A stretch of DNA of 64,000 nt from Proales similis. Its lineage: Eukaryota > Rotifera > Eurotatoria > Ploima > Proalidae. The stretch is from contig JAGVRJ010000003.1 in the NCBI GenBank assembly GCA_019059635.1, forward strand, positions 496,001-560,000, given 5' to 3'. Under the pieces are notes generated by a model. That model worked only from the letters and a program-made list of their open reading frames with translations. It ran no database searches and was not told the DNA's origin. Each line of letters starts with the position of its first letter. Position 1 is the stretch's first letter. Positions 49,925 to 61,862 of this stretch are shown here, in pieces. Position numbers and translations under genes: made by a program.

Positions 49925-50976
49925 TCAAGACAGATGACGACCTCCGTCCACGTGGACTATTTCTCCCGTTATGAAAGCTGCTTGCGCAGAAGCCAGAAAA
50001 GCAACCAAGTTGGCAACCTCCTCAGTTGTTCCAATTCGACCGAGTGGATGCAATTTGGTCTGTTGCTCATAAATCTTCAAATCGAGATCAGATATTTAAT
50101 CGCTGAATAATTGACCTCTTCTACGGTTACCTTAAGCTGTTCGTCTGAATTGCGCGCCATTCCTGAATTAATGAATATGTCGGTGGCAATTGTGCCCGGA
50201 TTCACACTGTTCACTCGAACGCCTCGATCGGCGAGCTCTGAAAACGAAACATTACAAGAATTGGAAATTTGAGGCGTCTTGTTGGCCATGCCTATTGCAG
50301 CGCATCTGGTGAACTGGTCTAACGCTGCTTTGCTCATGCTGTAGATGAGGCGATTTTTATAGGCCCGAGTGGCCACTACGCTCGACACGTTCACTATGCA
50401 GCCTTTCGTTTGAACCAGATGGGGAACGCAAAGCTTGGTGAGCTTTAGCACCGATTTCACGTTAAGATCAAACGTCTGGTCCAGTGTCTCATTGTCAAAC
50501 GTTTCCAAAGAAGCGGAACTTGCCACTCCAGCGTTGTTGACCTTAACTTAACTTTCTGACTTGCCCATATCAAACGCTCAATTTCTTGATACCAAAACGT
50601 CCACACGTCCAAAACGTTCGATCGCCTGCTCGATCATTCGCTTCCTTGTTTCCTCTTGCGTTACATCTCCGATCACCTTGACAATCTGAGCCAAAATTAG
50701 AAGCATTCATTAGTCAAAATTGGAATTTCTTGATATGAAACCTTCTCCGAGCAGGCTCCCAGGTCTAAGCAGCCTTTCACAGTCTCATTCAGCTTTGTCT
50801 CGTTTCTTGCATTCAAAACTAAGCGGGATCCGTGCGAAGCCATTGCCAATGCCACTGCTCGACCTATTCCGGTCGACCCGCCTACGAATCCCAATTGAAC
50901 TACATTTCACGATGAAAGCTAGAACGGGCCAGTTCATACCTGTTAGAAGAACAACTTTATCAACTAGTCCGCTCAT
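49925..50976 (-). CDS. Classical short-chain dehydrogenase/reductase (FabG-like)
   Basis: Six exons join in phase: 50976-50940, 50881-50742, 50685-50593, 50541-50292, 50237-50131 and 50074-49925, giving 258 residues. All classical SDR motifs are present: TGGSTGIG (cofactor loop), NNAG, the catalytic serine in [10 protein letters not shown], the YSMSK catalytic Tyr/Lys, and [10 protein letters not shown]. The C-terminus [11 protein letters not shown] is typical of the FabG-like branch. The substrate cannot be told from sequence. The fourth intron (50291-50238, 54 bp) uses a GC donor and is a multiple of three without a stop, so retention would add 18 residues between the catalytic lysine and [10 protein letters not shown]. 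Splicing restores the family alignment. A minus-strand AATAAA begins three bases after the stop codon. Confidence 0.9.
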
Positions 50977-51111
50977 GTTCGAGTTCTCATCGAAAGATTT
51001 GGAACGCGAAAAAAATCGGCAAGATAGATCGGACGAGCGTGAGCTGAACAAATGTTAAGTTAGATTTGTAACCGAAAGCTGAAATAAGTAATCCTGAGGC
51101 ACTGCATTTAA

Positions 51112-52080
<969 letters not shown>

Positions 52081-52190
52081 CTCTTGCTCTCTCATCTCCC
52101 ATTTGCTTCAAAGAAGCCAGTAAAGTCCAAACATTCTTCGGTCGTCGTCCGACTTTCTTAACCTTCTTGGCAGGTTTTGCTCTTTATTTC

Positions 52191-52196
52191 AATAAA
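52191..52196 (+). terminator. Polyadenylation signal of NKAP
   Basis: AATAAA lies 111 bases after the NKAP stop codon in the short convergent gap before the POR 3' end. Confidence 0.65.
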
Positions 52197-52357
52197 ATCG
52201 GATTAGAATGACAGCCGAACGAGAGCTGAACGAGTTAAACTAGAATTGAAGCGTTGGCTCATTTTTGGAGGAAACTTTTTCTGTATTCTTGCTCGAGTCT
52301 ATTAAATTGTATGAATGTGATTGGCTCATGAATGTGGTTAGTAGCGCCTTATTTAGT

Positions 52358-54946
52358 CTAGCTCCAAACATCTTGCGCATATCGGGACTTTTGCGCCAAG
52401 TCTTTGACATACTGCAGCGCTTGTGTGCGTCCCATTTGGCCCTCCTGTTCGCAAATGTTAACTAAAATGTCGTGCACGTCTCTTGCCATGTTCTTGGCGT
52501 CACTTGAATTTGGTGACAGTGTGAATTATTCAAACTTGACTCGGCCAGATTTGAGTTGAAACTATTTACCCGCAAACGTAGATGTGGCCGCCTTCTTTGA
52601 TTATGTTCCAAATCAAGTTGGAGTCTCGCCTAAGATGATTCGTAACATAGATTTTCTCTGCTTGATCGCGTGAGAAGGCAACGTTCAACTTGGTCAATGT
52701 GCCATTGGCTTCATACTCTTCGAGCTCTTCCTGATACAAGTAGTCCTCGGCCTGGTGGCGACATCCGTAGTACAACAGCGTCTTTCCCACATTTCGGCCT
52801 TCGCGTCTGAAAAAGTCACGCTCCTGGATGAAGCCACGGAAGGGAGCGAGGCCTGTGCCGGGGCCGATCATGACTATTGAAGTCTGAAATTTGAATGGCA
52901 GTCTGAATTGCGATTTGCGAACATAAATCGGAACTCTGGGCTGGAGATCGCCGGCCACTTTTCGATTCAATAGCCAATTGGTGGCCACTCCTTTGCACAG
53001 TCGGTCCTCTTTTGTTTTGTACTCGATCACAGTCATGGTGCAGTGAATTGAATTCGGATAGAGTTTGGGCGAAGATGATATCGAATAGTATCTGGCCTGA
53101 AGTCGAGGCAGCAGTTCGATCACGTGGTCAATTGGTGGCTTTAATGACTTCATCTTCTCCAACACCACCCAGATAGTTCGATGCATGTCTCGAATATACG
53201 AGTTGTACAGCGCCTACGCCAGGTAATATTGACTCTGAAAAGAGAGTTCTGAAAATGGCCTTTCACTTGAAAACCTACTTTTCCTTCGTCGGTCGAGGAG
53301 CCCATCAGTCTAAGCATTTGCTTCTCCTCTTCGTCAGTGGCGTACTGGGCAAGCTCTTTGAGCAGCTGGGTGGTCGGCAAAGAGGTTATGTCCAAGTAAA
53401 AAGTGAGCGCCGTTCGGTAGGTGGTCGGACAGGGAAACGGATGCTTCTTGGTCGCGTCCTCGTCCAAATTGACGAGCGAGAACACTTGGTCGAGATCCAC
53501 TTCAAGCAACTGTCCAATTCTGTTGACCAGCTCTGAATCGTTTTGTGGGTAAATGGCCACATGATCGCCGGCCTCGTATCTGCCGTTTTTGGTTTCCTTT
53601 AAAAAAGCCAGACATCGACCGATTTGACTCAATTCACCTGAGACGCGATCCAGTGATGTCAAGTTCGATGTGCAAGCATTTTCGATCGCCGCCTTTGAAG
53701 ATGTTCTTGTTAACGGTGATTGGCGCCATAAATGGATTCTTGCTGTCGAACGGTCTAGAGAGCCAAAAGTGTCCAACCAATCATTCAGCCCATAAGCTGT
53801 CGAGCATGCACTTACGGTCGCTGTTTCACATATGAATTGAGTCGAGCCACTTCGCCCTTGAAGACTTTCTCTACCGGAAGGTCGGTGTGTTCGACCAGCG
53901 AGAACTGTCGCATGCTGAGCAGTTCGTTAATCACACAAGCTCTGTTTGACGTGGTTCTATCACAAATGATCACAAATCACACTTACTTGATGTCTTGTTC
54001 GAATGACGATATGTTGTAGTGTTCGCATACTGCGTTCCAGAATTTATCCATCCAAGTGACAAAGTCCTCCTCGATACTTTGAATGGCGTGTTGGCGAGCG
54101 ATGCTTCTTGAATGCTGTAGTTCGGTTCTTACTTTGCGTCGTCGTCGCCTAGGCCAAGCTCAACTAGCCGACTTGCTTCGAGCTCTTCAAGTCGCTTGTC
54201 GAAATATTTTCCCACTTCATTGTAATGTTCATAAGTCTTATTTCCTAAGCCGAACACCTTTTGACGAAAAAAGAGCTTTAACTAATCTGATCGAGTTTGC
54301 TCGATCATGCGTTTACTCACGGCATATTTGAGTCCGTTAAGATTCCATTCGCCTTGCTGGAGCTGCTCATGCAGTTCGTGGGCGTTGTCGGTTGGATCGC
54401 CTTCACCATAAGTGGCCATTATGAAAACGACCAAAGAGTTTTCTATTTCTGTCAGGCGGGGGATGTCGTTCTTGAGGTTTGACGATTTTATCCCACAGCG
54501 GAGTTTGCCTTTAATCTCGAGCACTTACCAAATCGATTTCTTCAGGATCGACGACAAGGGCTTTGAGGCCGTAAATGCGCGCAGTTTTGGACAAGCGCTG
54601 AGCAAACTCTTCAGCGGTTCCAGTCTGCGAGCCGAAAAAGATGACGATGCTCTTGCCGGACGATCTCATTTTCTCGATGAGATCTTTGGAGCCGGCCGAA
54701 CCTTTTAGGCCGGTGTTCTCTTCAACACTTTTCAATGGTTTCAAGTTAATGTTTGAAAGCGTCGATGAGAGAAGAGAATATGTCCAACCTAGATGGAAGC
54801 AGTTTGATCTTTTTCAGGTCGACCATGTTCTGATTTATTTTGGGCCGCGAAGACTTCCACAAGTAGAAGAGAATGGCCGCTATTCCGCCCACCATCAGGT
54901 AGTCGGTGTATCCCAGCGAGTTTAGCATGGCCGTCAGTCTTTGCAT
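52358..54946 (-). CDS. POR: NADPH-cytochrome P450 reductase
   Basis: Ten exons join in phase: 54946-54789, 54727-54529, 54470-54321, 54257-54133, 54076-53987, 53941-53816, 53754-53638, 53579-53279, 53213-52570 and 52502-52358, giving 684 residues, the usual length. An N-terminal membrane anchor (YLMVGGIAAILFYLW) is followed by the FMN domain (FFGSQTGTAEEFAQRLS, MATYGEGDPTDNA, FGLGNKTYEHYN, LGLGDDDA), the FAD domain (YEAGDHVAIYPQND, KKHPFPCPTTYRTAL, LPRLQARYYSISSS, CKGVATNWL) and the NADPH domain (VMIGPGTGLAPFRGFIQER, YYGCRHQAEDYLY, IYVCGDAKNMARDV). It ends DVWS, with the conserved Trp that stacks on FAD. It transfers electrons from NADPH to microsomal P450s on the ER. A further upstream in-frame start is possible because the frame stays open before MQRLTA. 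Confidence 0.97.
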
Positions 54947-55647
54947 TCTATAAAGAGCGAAATAAAAGCCCCAAAGAACTTTATATAACAAGGAGAATAA
55001 TTAATAAGGCACAGCTGAATGCAGTGTAATAAACAGTCGGGTACACGAGTATAAAGACCGCAGTTTCTTTGAGAGTTGAGTAAATCACTTGAAATTACGC
55101 GTTTAAGCGCACCTGATCAAATTTGACATTTAGCATTGCACTGCCAAAAATAGAAACTCATTCGCTCTGTTGGACAATAAACAGAAACGTCGGACTAGAT
55201 TGTACTCGTTGACTCGGAGAAGACAACTGTATTTATAGAGCGCGGCTTGTCATAAGCTGATTCTATCTCTGTAATAATCCAGACCGAACTCTGTTTGATT
55301 GCCTTTTATGGTAATCTTCATTCATACCAAAACAAACTGGTCTGTCTCATTCAAAATTCAAAAATGCTGCCAGACCAATTTTGAATGAACTAGACGCGTT
55401 TGACGCCAACCCGTGTGCCTGACTCTATCTAGACCGGCTTATCTTGACTGGGCTCTTGGTGGGCCGACAGCAGGAATCGCTCTGAGAGTAGCTCTGAGAG
55501 ATCTTTGCTGCGACTTTAGAAACCAGGACAAGGAGGAGTTCAAGAGAAGTTCTAAAACCGGAATGTTTTTATTCGTCATCAAAGATTCTTAAATTAATCA
55601 TAATTGAGAAAATTGAGAGCTTAAGAGCATTAAGATGAACGCAAGAA
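54947..55647. other. Intergenic spacer upstream of POR
   Basis: A 700-bp spacer between the POR start and the 3' end of the GRAM-domain gene, both on the minus strand. No exon, repeat or RNA gene is evident. Confidence 0.55.
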
Positions 55648-57096
55648 CTAGAGGTCCTTGAGCTGCTCTGCCAGTGAGCTCACTCGAAGCAGATTGCTGA
55701 GAGCCAGGCAGCTGACCGCACAGAAGCCTACAAAAGAGGCCAGTACCATAAGTTGAGTGTTGTCCAGAATTCGAACGAATTTCAACGCGAACGAGTAAAT
55801 TTGAGCAACCAGTCCACCTGAGATGGCCGAACTGCACGTCGGACGGATATTTTCAACCAAACAAGTGGATTGAACCAAGCACGCCTCTCTTGCGTTCAGG
55901 CCCTCATCTAAGCCTTGAGCTGGGCTGCTACTAATAGGCAGCTCATTTGTCGGTTTTAAAGACAGATTGCTCTGTTCTGATTGCTCGATCGAGACAGGAC
56001 GTGAGTCGATTTCTTTGTCGGCGAAATAATGCACGCTGTCGGTCTCGTCTCCATTTGGCTCCGTGCTATGTCTATTCAAGTTTATCTTGGGGTTTTTGAT
56101 GAACTTGCCCACTCGATGACGCAGATCTATGCTGCTGCGCCGCTGACTAGACGGTCGCGGCGAACGACTTTTCTTCAGCTTTCTAAATCGCACTCTTGAT
56201 TCAGACGACTGAGGAGTCGGACTGAAACGTGAGGCATCATCGTCAGTCCGCTCGCTTCCGCCCAAGTCGACGCTTTTACTTGAATCCGAATCGTCCTTGT
56301 GTGACTTGAGTCTGTAAGCGAATCCTTTCAGCGGAAGGCCGATTTTGTCCAGTTTGGAAACATCGTCCGCCGAGCTTGTTCGTCTGAGTCCGTTCAGGCT
56401 GTCGTGCTTTAGCTTCAGAATGAGGCCCATTATCATGCCCCGGGGAACTTTGAACTTGCCCAGATGAAAAGAGTCCTTTTTGTGGGTTAGTATTCGCAGG
56501 ACGCCCAAGGCCGAGTTTTTGAAATTCGAAATTTTGTGCACTTCGTTTATCTCTTCGTAGCGCAGCCTGAGCTTGACAGCTGCGTTTTGATTGCGTTTGA
56601 ACAAGAGCTCTTGATGCGTAAGCAACAGTTTGCCTTTTACCGACGGCTCGTTGTCCAAAATCATGCTGCAGCGGTATGCACCAATGAAAACTTGAGGAAA
56701 AGCGGTCATCTCTTCTCCTGAGTCGCTTGAATTCGTTGCCGTAACGGGTTCGGTCAAATCGAACGAAGTGTCAGACTTTGACGAGGACGCGACTGATGTT
56801 GGTTTGTTCTCAATCAGTCTGTTGATGACGCTGCGTTCGTTTTCGACGTCTTCCATCACCGAATAATGCCGCTCAAGCTTCTTGTTCGTTCGTCGTCTCG
56901 ATATTCGCGATTGAAGGCTGCTCATGGCCGATTTCTTCTTCTCGTGTAAAGTTACGCCCTCGTGGCGAAGCCAGTTCTCGCTCATACTCAGCCGGTTCTG
57001 AGCATCTTTTGACGGTCTGTCACCGGTCAACAGCGACTTGGTTAGGCGCAGCTTTATCTTACTGCCCTTACTGTTTCCTCTGCTCTCCTCGTCCAT
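55648..57096 (-). CDS. GRAM-domain membrane protein (GRAMD2-like)
   Basis: A single-exon gene of 482 residues starting at ATG 57096. Residues about 135-230 form a GRAM domain (GAYRCSMILDNEPSVKGKLL, LTHQELLFKRN, VHKISNFKNSALGVL, FHLGKFKVPRG). A long Ser/Arg/acidic linker follows, then a hydrophobic C-terminal segment (LMVLASFVGFCAVSCLALS) that could anchor the protein in the ER. There is no sterol-binding VASt domain, so it resembles GRAMD2-type proteins rather than the full Aster proteins. GRAM domains bind phosphoinositides or phosphatidylserine, and GRAMD2 marks ER-plasma membrane contacts. Subfamily placement is inferred from domain layout only. Confidence 0.8.
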   Translation of the reverse strand: MDEESRGNSKGSKIKLRLTKSLLTGDRPSKDAQNRLSMSENWLRHEGVTLHEKKKSAMSSLQSRISRRRTNKKLERHYSVMEDVENERSVINRLIENKPTSVASSSKSDTSFDLTEPVTATNSSDSGEEMTAFPQVFIGAYRCSMILDNEPSVKGKLLLTHQELLFKRNQNAAVKLRLRYEEINEVHKISNFKNSALGVLRILTHKKDSFHLGKFKVPRGMIMGLILKLKHDSLNGLRRTSSADDVSKLDKIGLPLKGFAYRLKSHKDDSDSSKSVDLGGSERTDDDASRFSPTPQSSESRVRFRKLKKSRSPRPSSQRRSSIDLRHRVGKFIKNPKINLNRHSTEPNGDETDSVHYFADKEIDSRPVSIEQSEQSNLSLKPTNELPISSSPAQGLDEGLNAREACLVQSTCLVENIRPTCSSAISGGLVAQIYSFALKFVRILDNTQLMVLASFVGFCAVSCLALSNLLRVSSLAEQLKDL

Positions 57097-59555
57097 GAAT
57101 TAACCAAAGCGTCGGTGGCTTTGCTTCTCTTTAGTTTTCCCTTTCTTGTTCAGCGCCTTTTGATTTTTAATTTTTCTTTTGAGGTCCTAATTTATTTGGC
57201 AAACTGCGCAGTCATCGGAAATATCTCGCAATCTGCTGCGTGGCCTTGTCATGCGTGAAATTCATCGCATCAATTTGTGGCAGCCGCTGCTTTATCTCAC
57301 TCTACCTTTTTTTTGGAATGCTTTCGTAATGAAAGCGAATAGAACCCACCTTCTTTCATCTGCTAGCTTGTATGTTCATTTGAAATTTATTTCATCAAAC
57401 CCAAAATAAAATGGTGTTTGAGAGGGATTGTTTATTCCTTGATTGCTTAGAGTTCATTGTTATCTAGCCACCAAATTTCGCTTTCATCATCGAGTATGAA
57501 ACATAATCTTCATTGCTGAAAGCAGCGACCGTCCAGCTGTGTCTGCAATTAATTATACGCTAATTAGGGACCGATTTGCCTTGAAGCTGCACATGATCAC
57601 CGAATGACAGGTCCAATTCAATAGGGCTGTCCATTTCAGGCCGTTTGAAGTGACGGCCGGTTTTAATTAATCTGATGGCTGCCGCTTCTGCTGCTGCTGC
57701 TGATGATGCACACAATTCAAAACTTAATTTGCTCAAACTTTCCTTATCAAGCGGCAATAAAAACCAGCGAGCGAGTAAAAACCCAACCAAGCGGCTTAGA
57801 TTTCTCGTCGACTGGCTTGCGATGCTTGGCCGAGTGGGGCTAGCTTTTAAGCCGCCTGGCTCAGTTTATGGCTCTGACCGACTCAATTAGGCGTATGCGA
57901 ACCGCGTCTGCCTACCCATCCCACTAGTCTTTATCCAATCTGCCCGCCACCTCTCATTGCTCTCTTTTACCTCTGTTTGGCCTCTCACACGAGCGCTTTT
58001 GGTTGTTCGCGCTTTGAATCAGCTTGACTGAAGCGGCCATGCCAAATCGCTCATGCAGGAAGCACGCTGACGAGACGCTGCTCTTTTTATGACGCAGCAA
58101 CTCGCGGCCTCAGGCGCTCGACCTCAGCGTCAGTCACTTTCATTGATAATCTCACAAGCCGACATCAAGTCAACATTGGCCTCGTTTATTGATTTTCTCT
58201 GCCGGTGGCGCTTGTGTCTATCCGTCAAATTTTGGTCAACGCGCGTGCATGCAAGTGCCCAATTATTGTTTATCTTCTTTTTTTATCATTTCTCTTGCGT
58301 CCGCTTCTTTTCTTTTTCTTAATTTTCAATGTTGTTGTTGTTGTTGGCGAAGAATGCGGCTATTTTCAAACACTCACGCTGATGAGTTGTCAACAAGAAG
58401 ATGAGCGTCAGGGAAGAGAGAAAAAAAGTGAGACGGAGAGGAGGCAGGCAGACAGGCATCTAAAATAAAGTCGAGTCGTCAGGAATGCTGGAACATTTAA
58501 TTAATTCGTCACATAAATGGCTGTGTGCCGACAGGCAGACCAGACAACGACCAATATAACAACAGCGACGAACGCGCCGACGTGTGCTCATCGGGCCATG
58601 CAATTCATTCTTTTTTTCCATGTCATTTGTGTTTACTCTTTAAATTATAAACGCTTCAAGAGGCCTAAAATTGAATTTCGGTTCTCTTGTTGTTGTTTTT
58701 CTCATTTAGTGCTGGGCCCGTTTGCGTTAAACATTCAAGAGTCTAATGTTGTGGGCTTCCAATTTAGCTTTGAGCTCTCTTTATGTAGCTTATTCTTTCA
58801 ATCAACCTTTGATCCTTTTTTCATCTTTTTTTTTTTAATTTCAACGAGCTTATTGGTGTGCGACTGACCGCCAAACTAAAAGATCGTCACAACAAGCGAA
58901 GGATTTCGTTCAAACACGAACATGACGACGAGAGTGCGCAGATCGCCCCACGAAATTTCTATTCAAAATCGCACAGCTTTGAGCCTAATGAGGCTTGTAT
59001 GCCTTCAAGATCAGATTTCGCTATTTGTTTGCTGTCGCTAGTCGTCGCCTAGACTGATCAGGCATGTCCACGGCCTCTCGTCTCTATTAGCCTGCCTTAT
59101 TCGAGCCATTACCTACTCTCTTCTCGTTCTTTTTTCTCCCCAAGTGCGCTTCCCTTTTTTGCTTCTATTTTAAGCCTCTTCCGCTCGGCGTCATAAAAAA
59201 CAAGCTCTCAATGCCTTGCTATAATCTGGTTCGATGATAAATAGCGCCGGGTCGCTTTATTGCTTTTATATTCGAGTGCTCGCCTCCACTCGACCGAGCA
59301 CGGGCAATAAATCAGTCTCTTTGATGCGCTCGTTCTAACGAGTTTTGAATGGTCTACCTGAGACCGGCGCAGTACAGAGCTTGAAAAGAGAAACGAGTCT
59401 GAGAAGGTCCTTGGCTGCTTAATGACGCGTCCTTTCTTTCGATCGCTTGTTTTCAGACTCGTTAGCATAAATGGCCGTGATTTATTCGATCGCTATTAAT
59501 TTCGTCTGAGCGAATTTTTAGAAACGAGTCCGAGCTCTTTTCTCAGGTCGCCAGC
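57097..59555. other. Long intergenic region without a supported gene
   Basis: This is the largest gap, 2.46 kb, between two divergent genes. It has pyrimidine-rich runs and a few GTT/GCT clusters. Open frames in it (for example around 58.2-58.9 kb) are driven by TTT/TTC/TCT runs and lack splice signals or recognisable domains. It may hold 5' untranslated exons and regulatory DNA. Confidence 0.5.
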
Positions 59556-60449
59556 ATGTGGTTTATCACTTTTCTGTTCACTCTTCTACTCGGCATTTCA
59601 ATGCAGGCGCCGATCGAGCCTGCCTGCGAGTTGACCGTGCCCGAGGCGAACGCGAATCAAAGTCAAAATCAAACAGTCACAGTCTACGCTAGTCATGAGC
59701 AAGACTACAAATTCGGCTGCGAAGTGCGCTACTCTCAGCTGGAGCAAGGCGACAAGTACTACGTGTTCGACTTGATTGTCTACGATCCGAACATGAGAGT
59801 GAGCAAGGCGTGGCAAGAACAAGTAAACTTCGACTCGAACTGGAGCCCGTTCATCAGGAAGCGAGTTTCGTTTCGCTCGCTGGGCACCAACACTCTAATC
59901 TGTGTGGTGAAAAAGTACAACAGCGAGAAGAACGAGTTCAGTAAAGTTTGCCGAACTCAGCTTCACCTGACGGCAATTGAAAGAGAAACGCCCTTAGTTC
60001 GCCAGCCTGAGCCGATACAGCCGAGCGTTTTGCTATGGAAGTTGACTTCTAAAATTCAGCTGGACGAAGCCATTCTGCCAGAGGACACAACTCCGACTTC
60101 GACGATTCCCACTCAAACAAGCTCGCAAGAAGTTGAGCTATCCGCTCGTCTCAACTCGAATACAATGCGTTCAGCCGAGCACGTAGACGCAGTTGTGAGC
60201 AGTGAGTACAAGCCAAGAGCAGCAGCGGTCAATTTTGTCGGACGCTGGCTGCTCGCTGGCCTGTTGGGATTGATTGTGGCGGCAATGGCTGCCTTGTATG
60301 TGCTGCTGGCTGTCAAAGCCAAGCGATCTAAATCGAAGCGAATACCGATCGACTCGTCCGAGGACGAAGATCGAACCACAAGCGAAGAGGATACCAGCAG
60401 CGCGCCTGCTCTTCAATCCAGCCGGGCCAAACGCGGGGATCTTAACTGA
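59556..60449 (+). CDS. Orphan single-pass type I membrane protein
   Basis: A single-exon gene of 297 residues. Residues 1-18 form a signal peptide (MWFITFLFTLLLGISMQA). The ectodomain (to about residue 225) has four cysteines (ACEL, FGCEV, LICVV, KVCRT), an aromatic-rich pattern (YYVFDLIVYDPNMRV, RSLGTNTLICVVKKYN) that suggests an immunoglobulin-like beta sandwich, and two or more Asn glycosylation sequons near the N-terminus. A Ser/Thr-rich stem precedes a membrane helix (WLLAGLLGLIVAAMAALYVLL). The cytoplasmic tail is basic then acidic (DSSEDEDRTTSEEDTSS). I do not recognise the family. AATAAA follows about 110 bases after the stop. Confidence 0.75.
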   Translation: MWFITFLFTLLLGISMQAPIEPACELTVPEANANQSQNQTVTVYASHEQDYKFGCEVRYSQLEQGDKYYVFDLIVYDPNMRVSKAWQEQVNFDSNWSPFIRKRVSFRSLGTNTLICVVKKYNSEKNEFSKVCRTQLHLTAIERETPLVRQPEPIQPSVLLWKLTSKIQLDEAILPEDTTPTSTIPTQTSSQEVELSARLNSNTMRSAEHVDAVVSSEYKPRAAAVNFVGRWLLAGLLGLIVAAMAALYVLLAVKAKRSKSKRIPIDSSEDEDRTTSEEDTSSAPALQSSRAKRGDLN

Positions 60450-60752
60450 GCTCGTTCGAAAATCTCAATTGCTGCCCAACAGTACTCGCTCGACTCTTTC
60501 GCGACTCAATCTAATCCTTTTTGCTTCTATTGAGCTTTAATCGAGATTACCAGGCAAAATAAATTTTCTCGTCTTTCAGTCCGAGTCAAGTCATTAAGAA
60601 CACGGTCGCTTTTTTTTTAATTTGGTTCTGTTTATTCAAATTTCAAAACGACGGGACCTTTTCTTCTCCATGAATCACCAATAAGCAGTTCAAATAAATT
60701 CAATCGCAGCTAGATTCGGATCGCTCAGAATGGACTCTGTGTGGAGGCCGAG

Positions 60753-61167
60753 TTAGCCTTTCTTGACATTATCGTTCGCAGTGGCTTTGACCCATTCCGG
60801 CCAGCTTGAATTCGCATGTTTCAAGCTTCGTTGGAGCTTTAGATGTGAGACGACTTACGTTTCGAGCTCAGGACACCAGCGGGGCGCACCGAGCAGGTCC
60901 TTGAGCGGATTGCGTTCGCATTTCTCTTCGTATTTCTCTTTGGCCTCAACTCTTTGCTCTTTGGAGGTGTAGAGAAATCGCTTGGCCAAGTTGAGCTCGC
61001 GTTTATCGTTCAAAAACTCAAGAGCACTTTGTTCGTCTTTTAAATCAGCCAATTGACCGGTCGATGCTTGAAGGAGTTTTTCAATTCAATCAGTTACCTT
61101 CAAAGTTTCTCTCGGCAGTCACCAACACAACCGCGAAGGCAAGCAGCAAAATTGAGATGAGCTTCAT
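60753..61167 (-). CDS. Small secreted two-cysteine protein, paralogue A
   Basis: Three exons, 61167-61098, 61036-60859 and 60804-60753, give 99 residues. Residues 1-18 are a clear signal peptide (MKLISILLLAFAVVLVTA). The mature part is charged and helical, then YEEKCERNPLK, RWCPELETW and a short basic tail. The only two cysteines lie in the motif shared with the divergent gene at 61863-62235. A 31-bp first intron is also possible, but the 61-bp version (acceptor GATTTAAAAG) fits the usual intron size here. The last intron is phase 2 and interrupts the same region as in the paralogue. I do not recognise the family. Extracellular location is inferred from the signal peptide. Confidence 0.75.
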
Positions 61168-61204
61168 TCTTTTCTGTTCAATTTCCATCTGAATTATCAG
61201 CTCT

Positions 61205-61212
61205 CTTAAATA
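61205..61212 (-). promoter_or_regulatory. TATA-like box of secreted paralogue A
   Basis: The minus strand reads TATTTAAG 38 bases before the start codon. A nearly identical TATTTAAA box precedes the plus-strand paralogue. Confidence 0.55.
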
Positions 61213-61807
61213 CGGCCTTGCTTTAAGCGAATAGGTAGCGCGCAAGCACTCACGCCTCAATTATTAATTAAAAAACGCAATTGCCTGCTCAAGCCCTAGA
61301 TCGACCAAGCGGCTGCAAGCAATGTTTTCTCAGCGGCTCCTGCTGCGTTGTATCTTAATTGCCCAAGATGCCTGCTAGAAGGATCACATTTCATGATTTG
61401 CGCGGCAAACAGCTCCTATTCAGCCTTCTGTGTCGATTACTCAATTTGAAACAGCCCACCTTTTTCTGCTCTGTGCTATTTGGTCATTCTTGTGCAGTGC
61501 CGACTCATGCCGCGCTTGACGAGTTTATAAATTCCCGCAAGGTTTTTATTTGTCTAGAAGATACGCTTCTGCGCTTTCGTTGGCCAAGTTTAGAGCATTT
61601 TGAATTAACAAAACAGAAAAAAAAAAACAAGTGGGAGTTTTAAAATCGTGGCCATCTTGCCGGTAATGGATAAGCAATTAGCTGCATTCGCTAAAGAACC
61701 AGCTGGATGGAGTTGGGGATATCGGATTTCAGATGCAATCTCGTCGAAGCGTCTCGCGCTGAAGCAAAAATGCGCAATTGAACGGCAATTGGCTCATTGC
61801 AAATTCT
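61213..61807. other. Divergent spacer between the two secreted paralogues
   Basis: The region between the two TATA-like boxes, about 600 bp. An open frame on the plus strand (61648-61866) starts with GTG, overlaps the next start codon and is not supported. Any shared enhancer would lie here. Confidence 0.5.
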
Positions 61808-61815
61808 TATTTAAA
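61808..61815 (+). promoter_or_regulatory. TATA-like box of secreted paralogue B
   Basis: TATTTAAA lies 47 bases before the ATG at 61863. With a start about 30 bases downstream, the leader would be some 20 bases. Confidence 0.55.
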
Positions 61816-61862
61816 AAGGCAGCGATAGAGCCGATCAAAATCGAAATTCACAAACTGCAAGA

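Noticed and set aside
58089-59052. Several overlapping open frames in the 57.1-59.6 kb gap
   Set aside because: They follow TTT/TTC/CTT runs, use non-ATG starts or lack donors and acceptors in phase, and show no domain.
61067-61097. A possible 31-bp intron in the minus-strand small secreted gene
   Set aside because: An acceptor 30 bp further keeps the same frame and gives a 61-bp intron, typical of this window. The short form cannot be fully excluded without cDNA.
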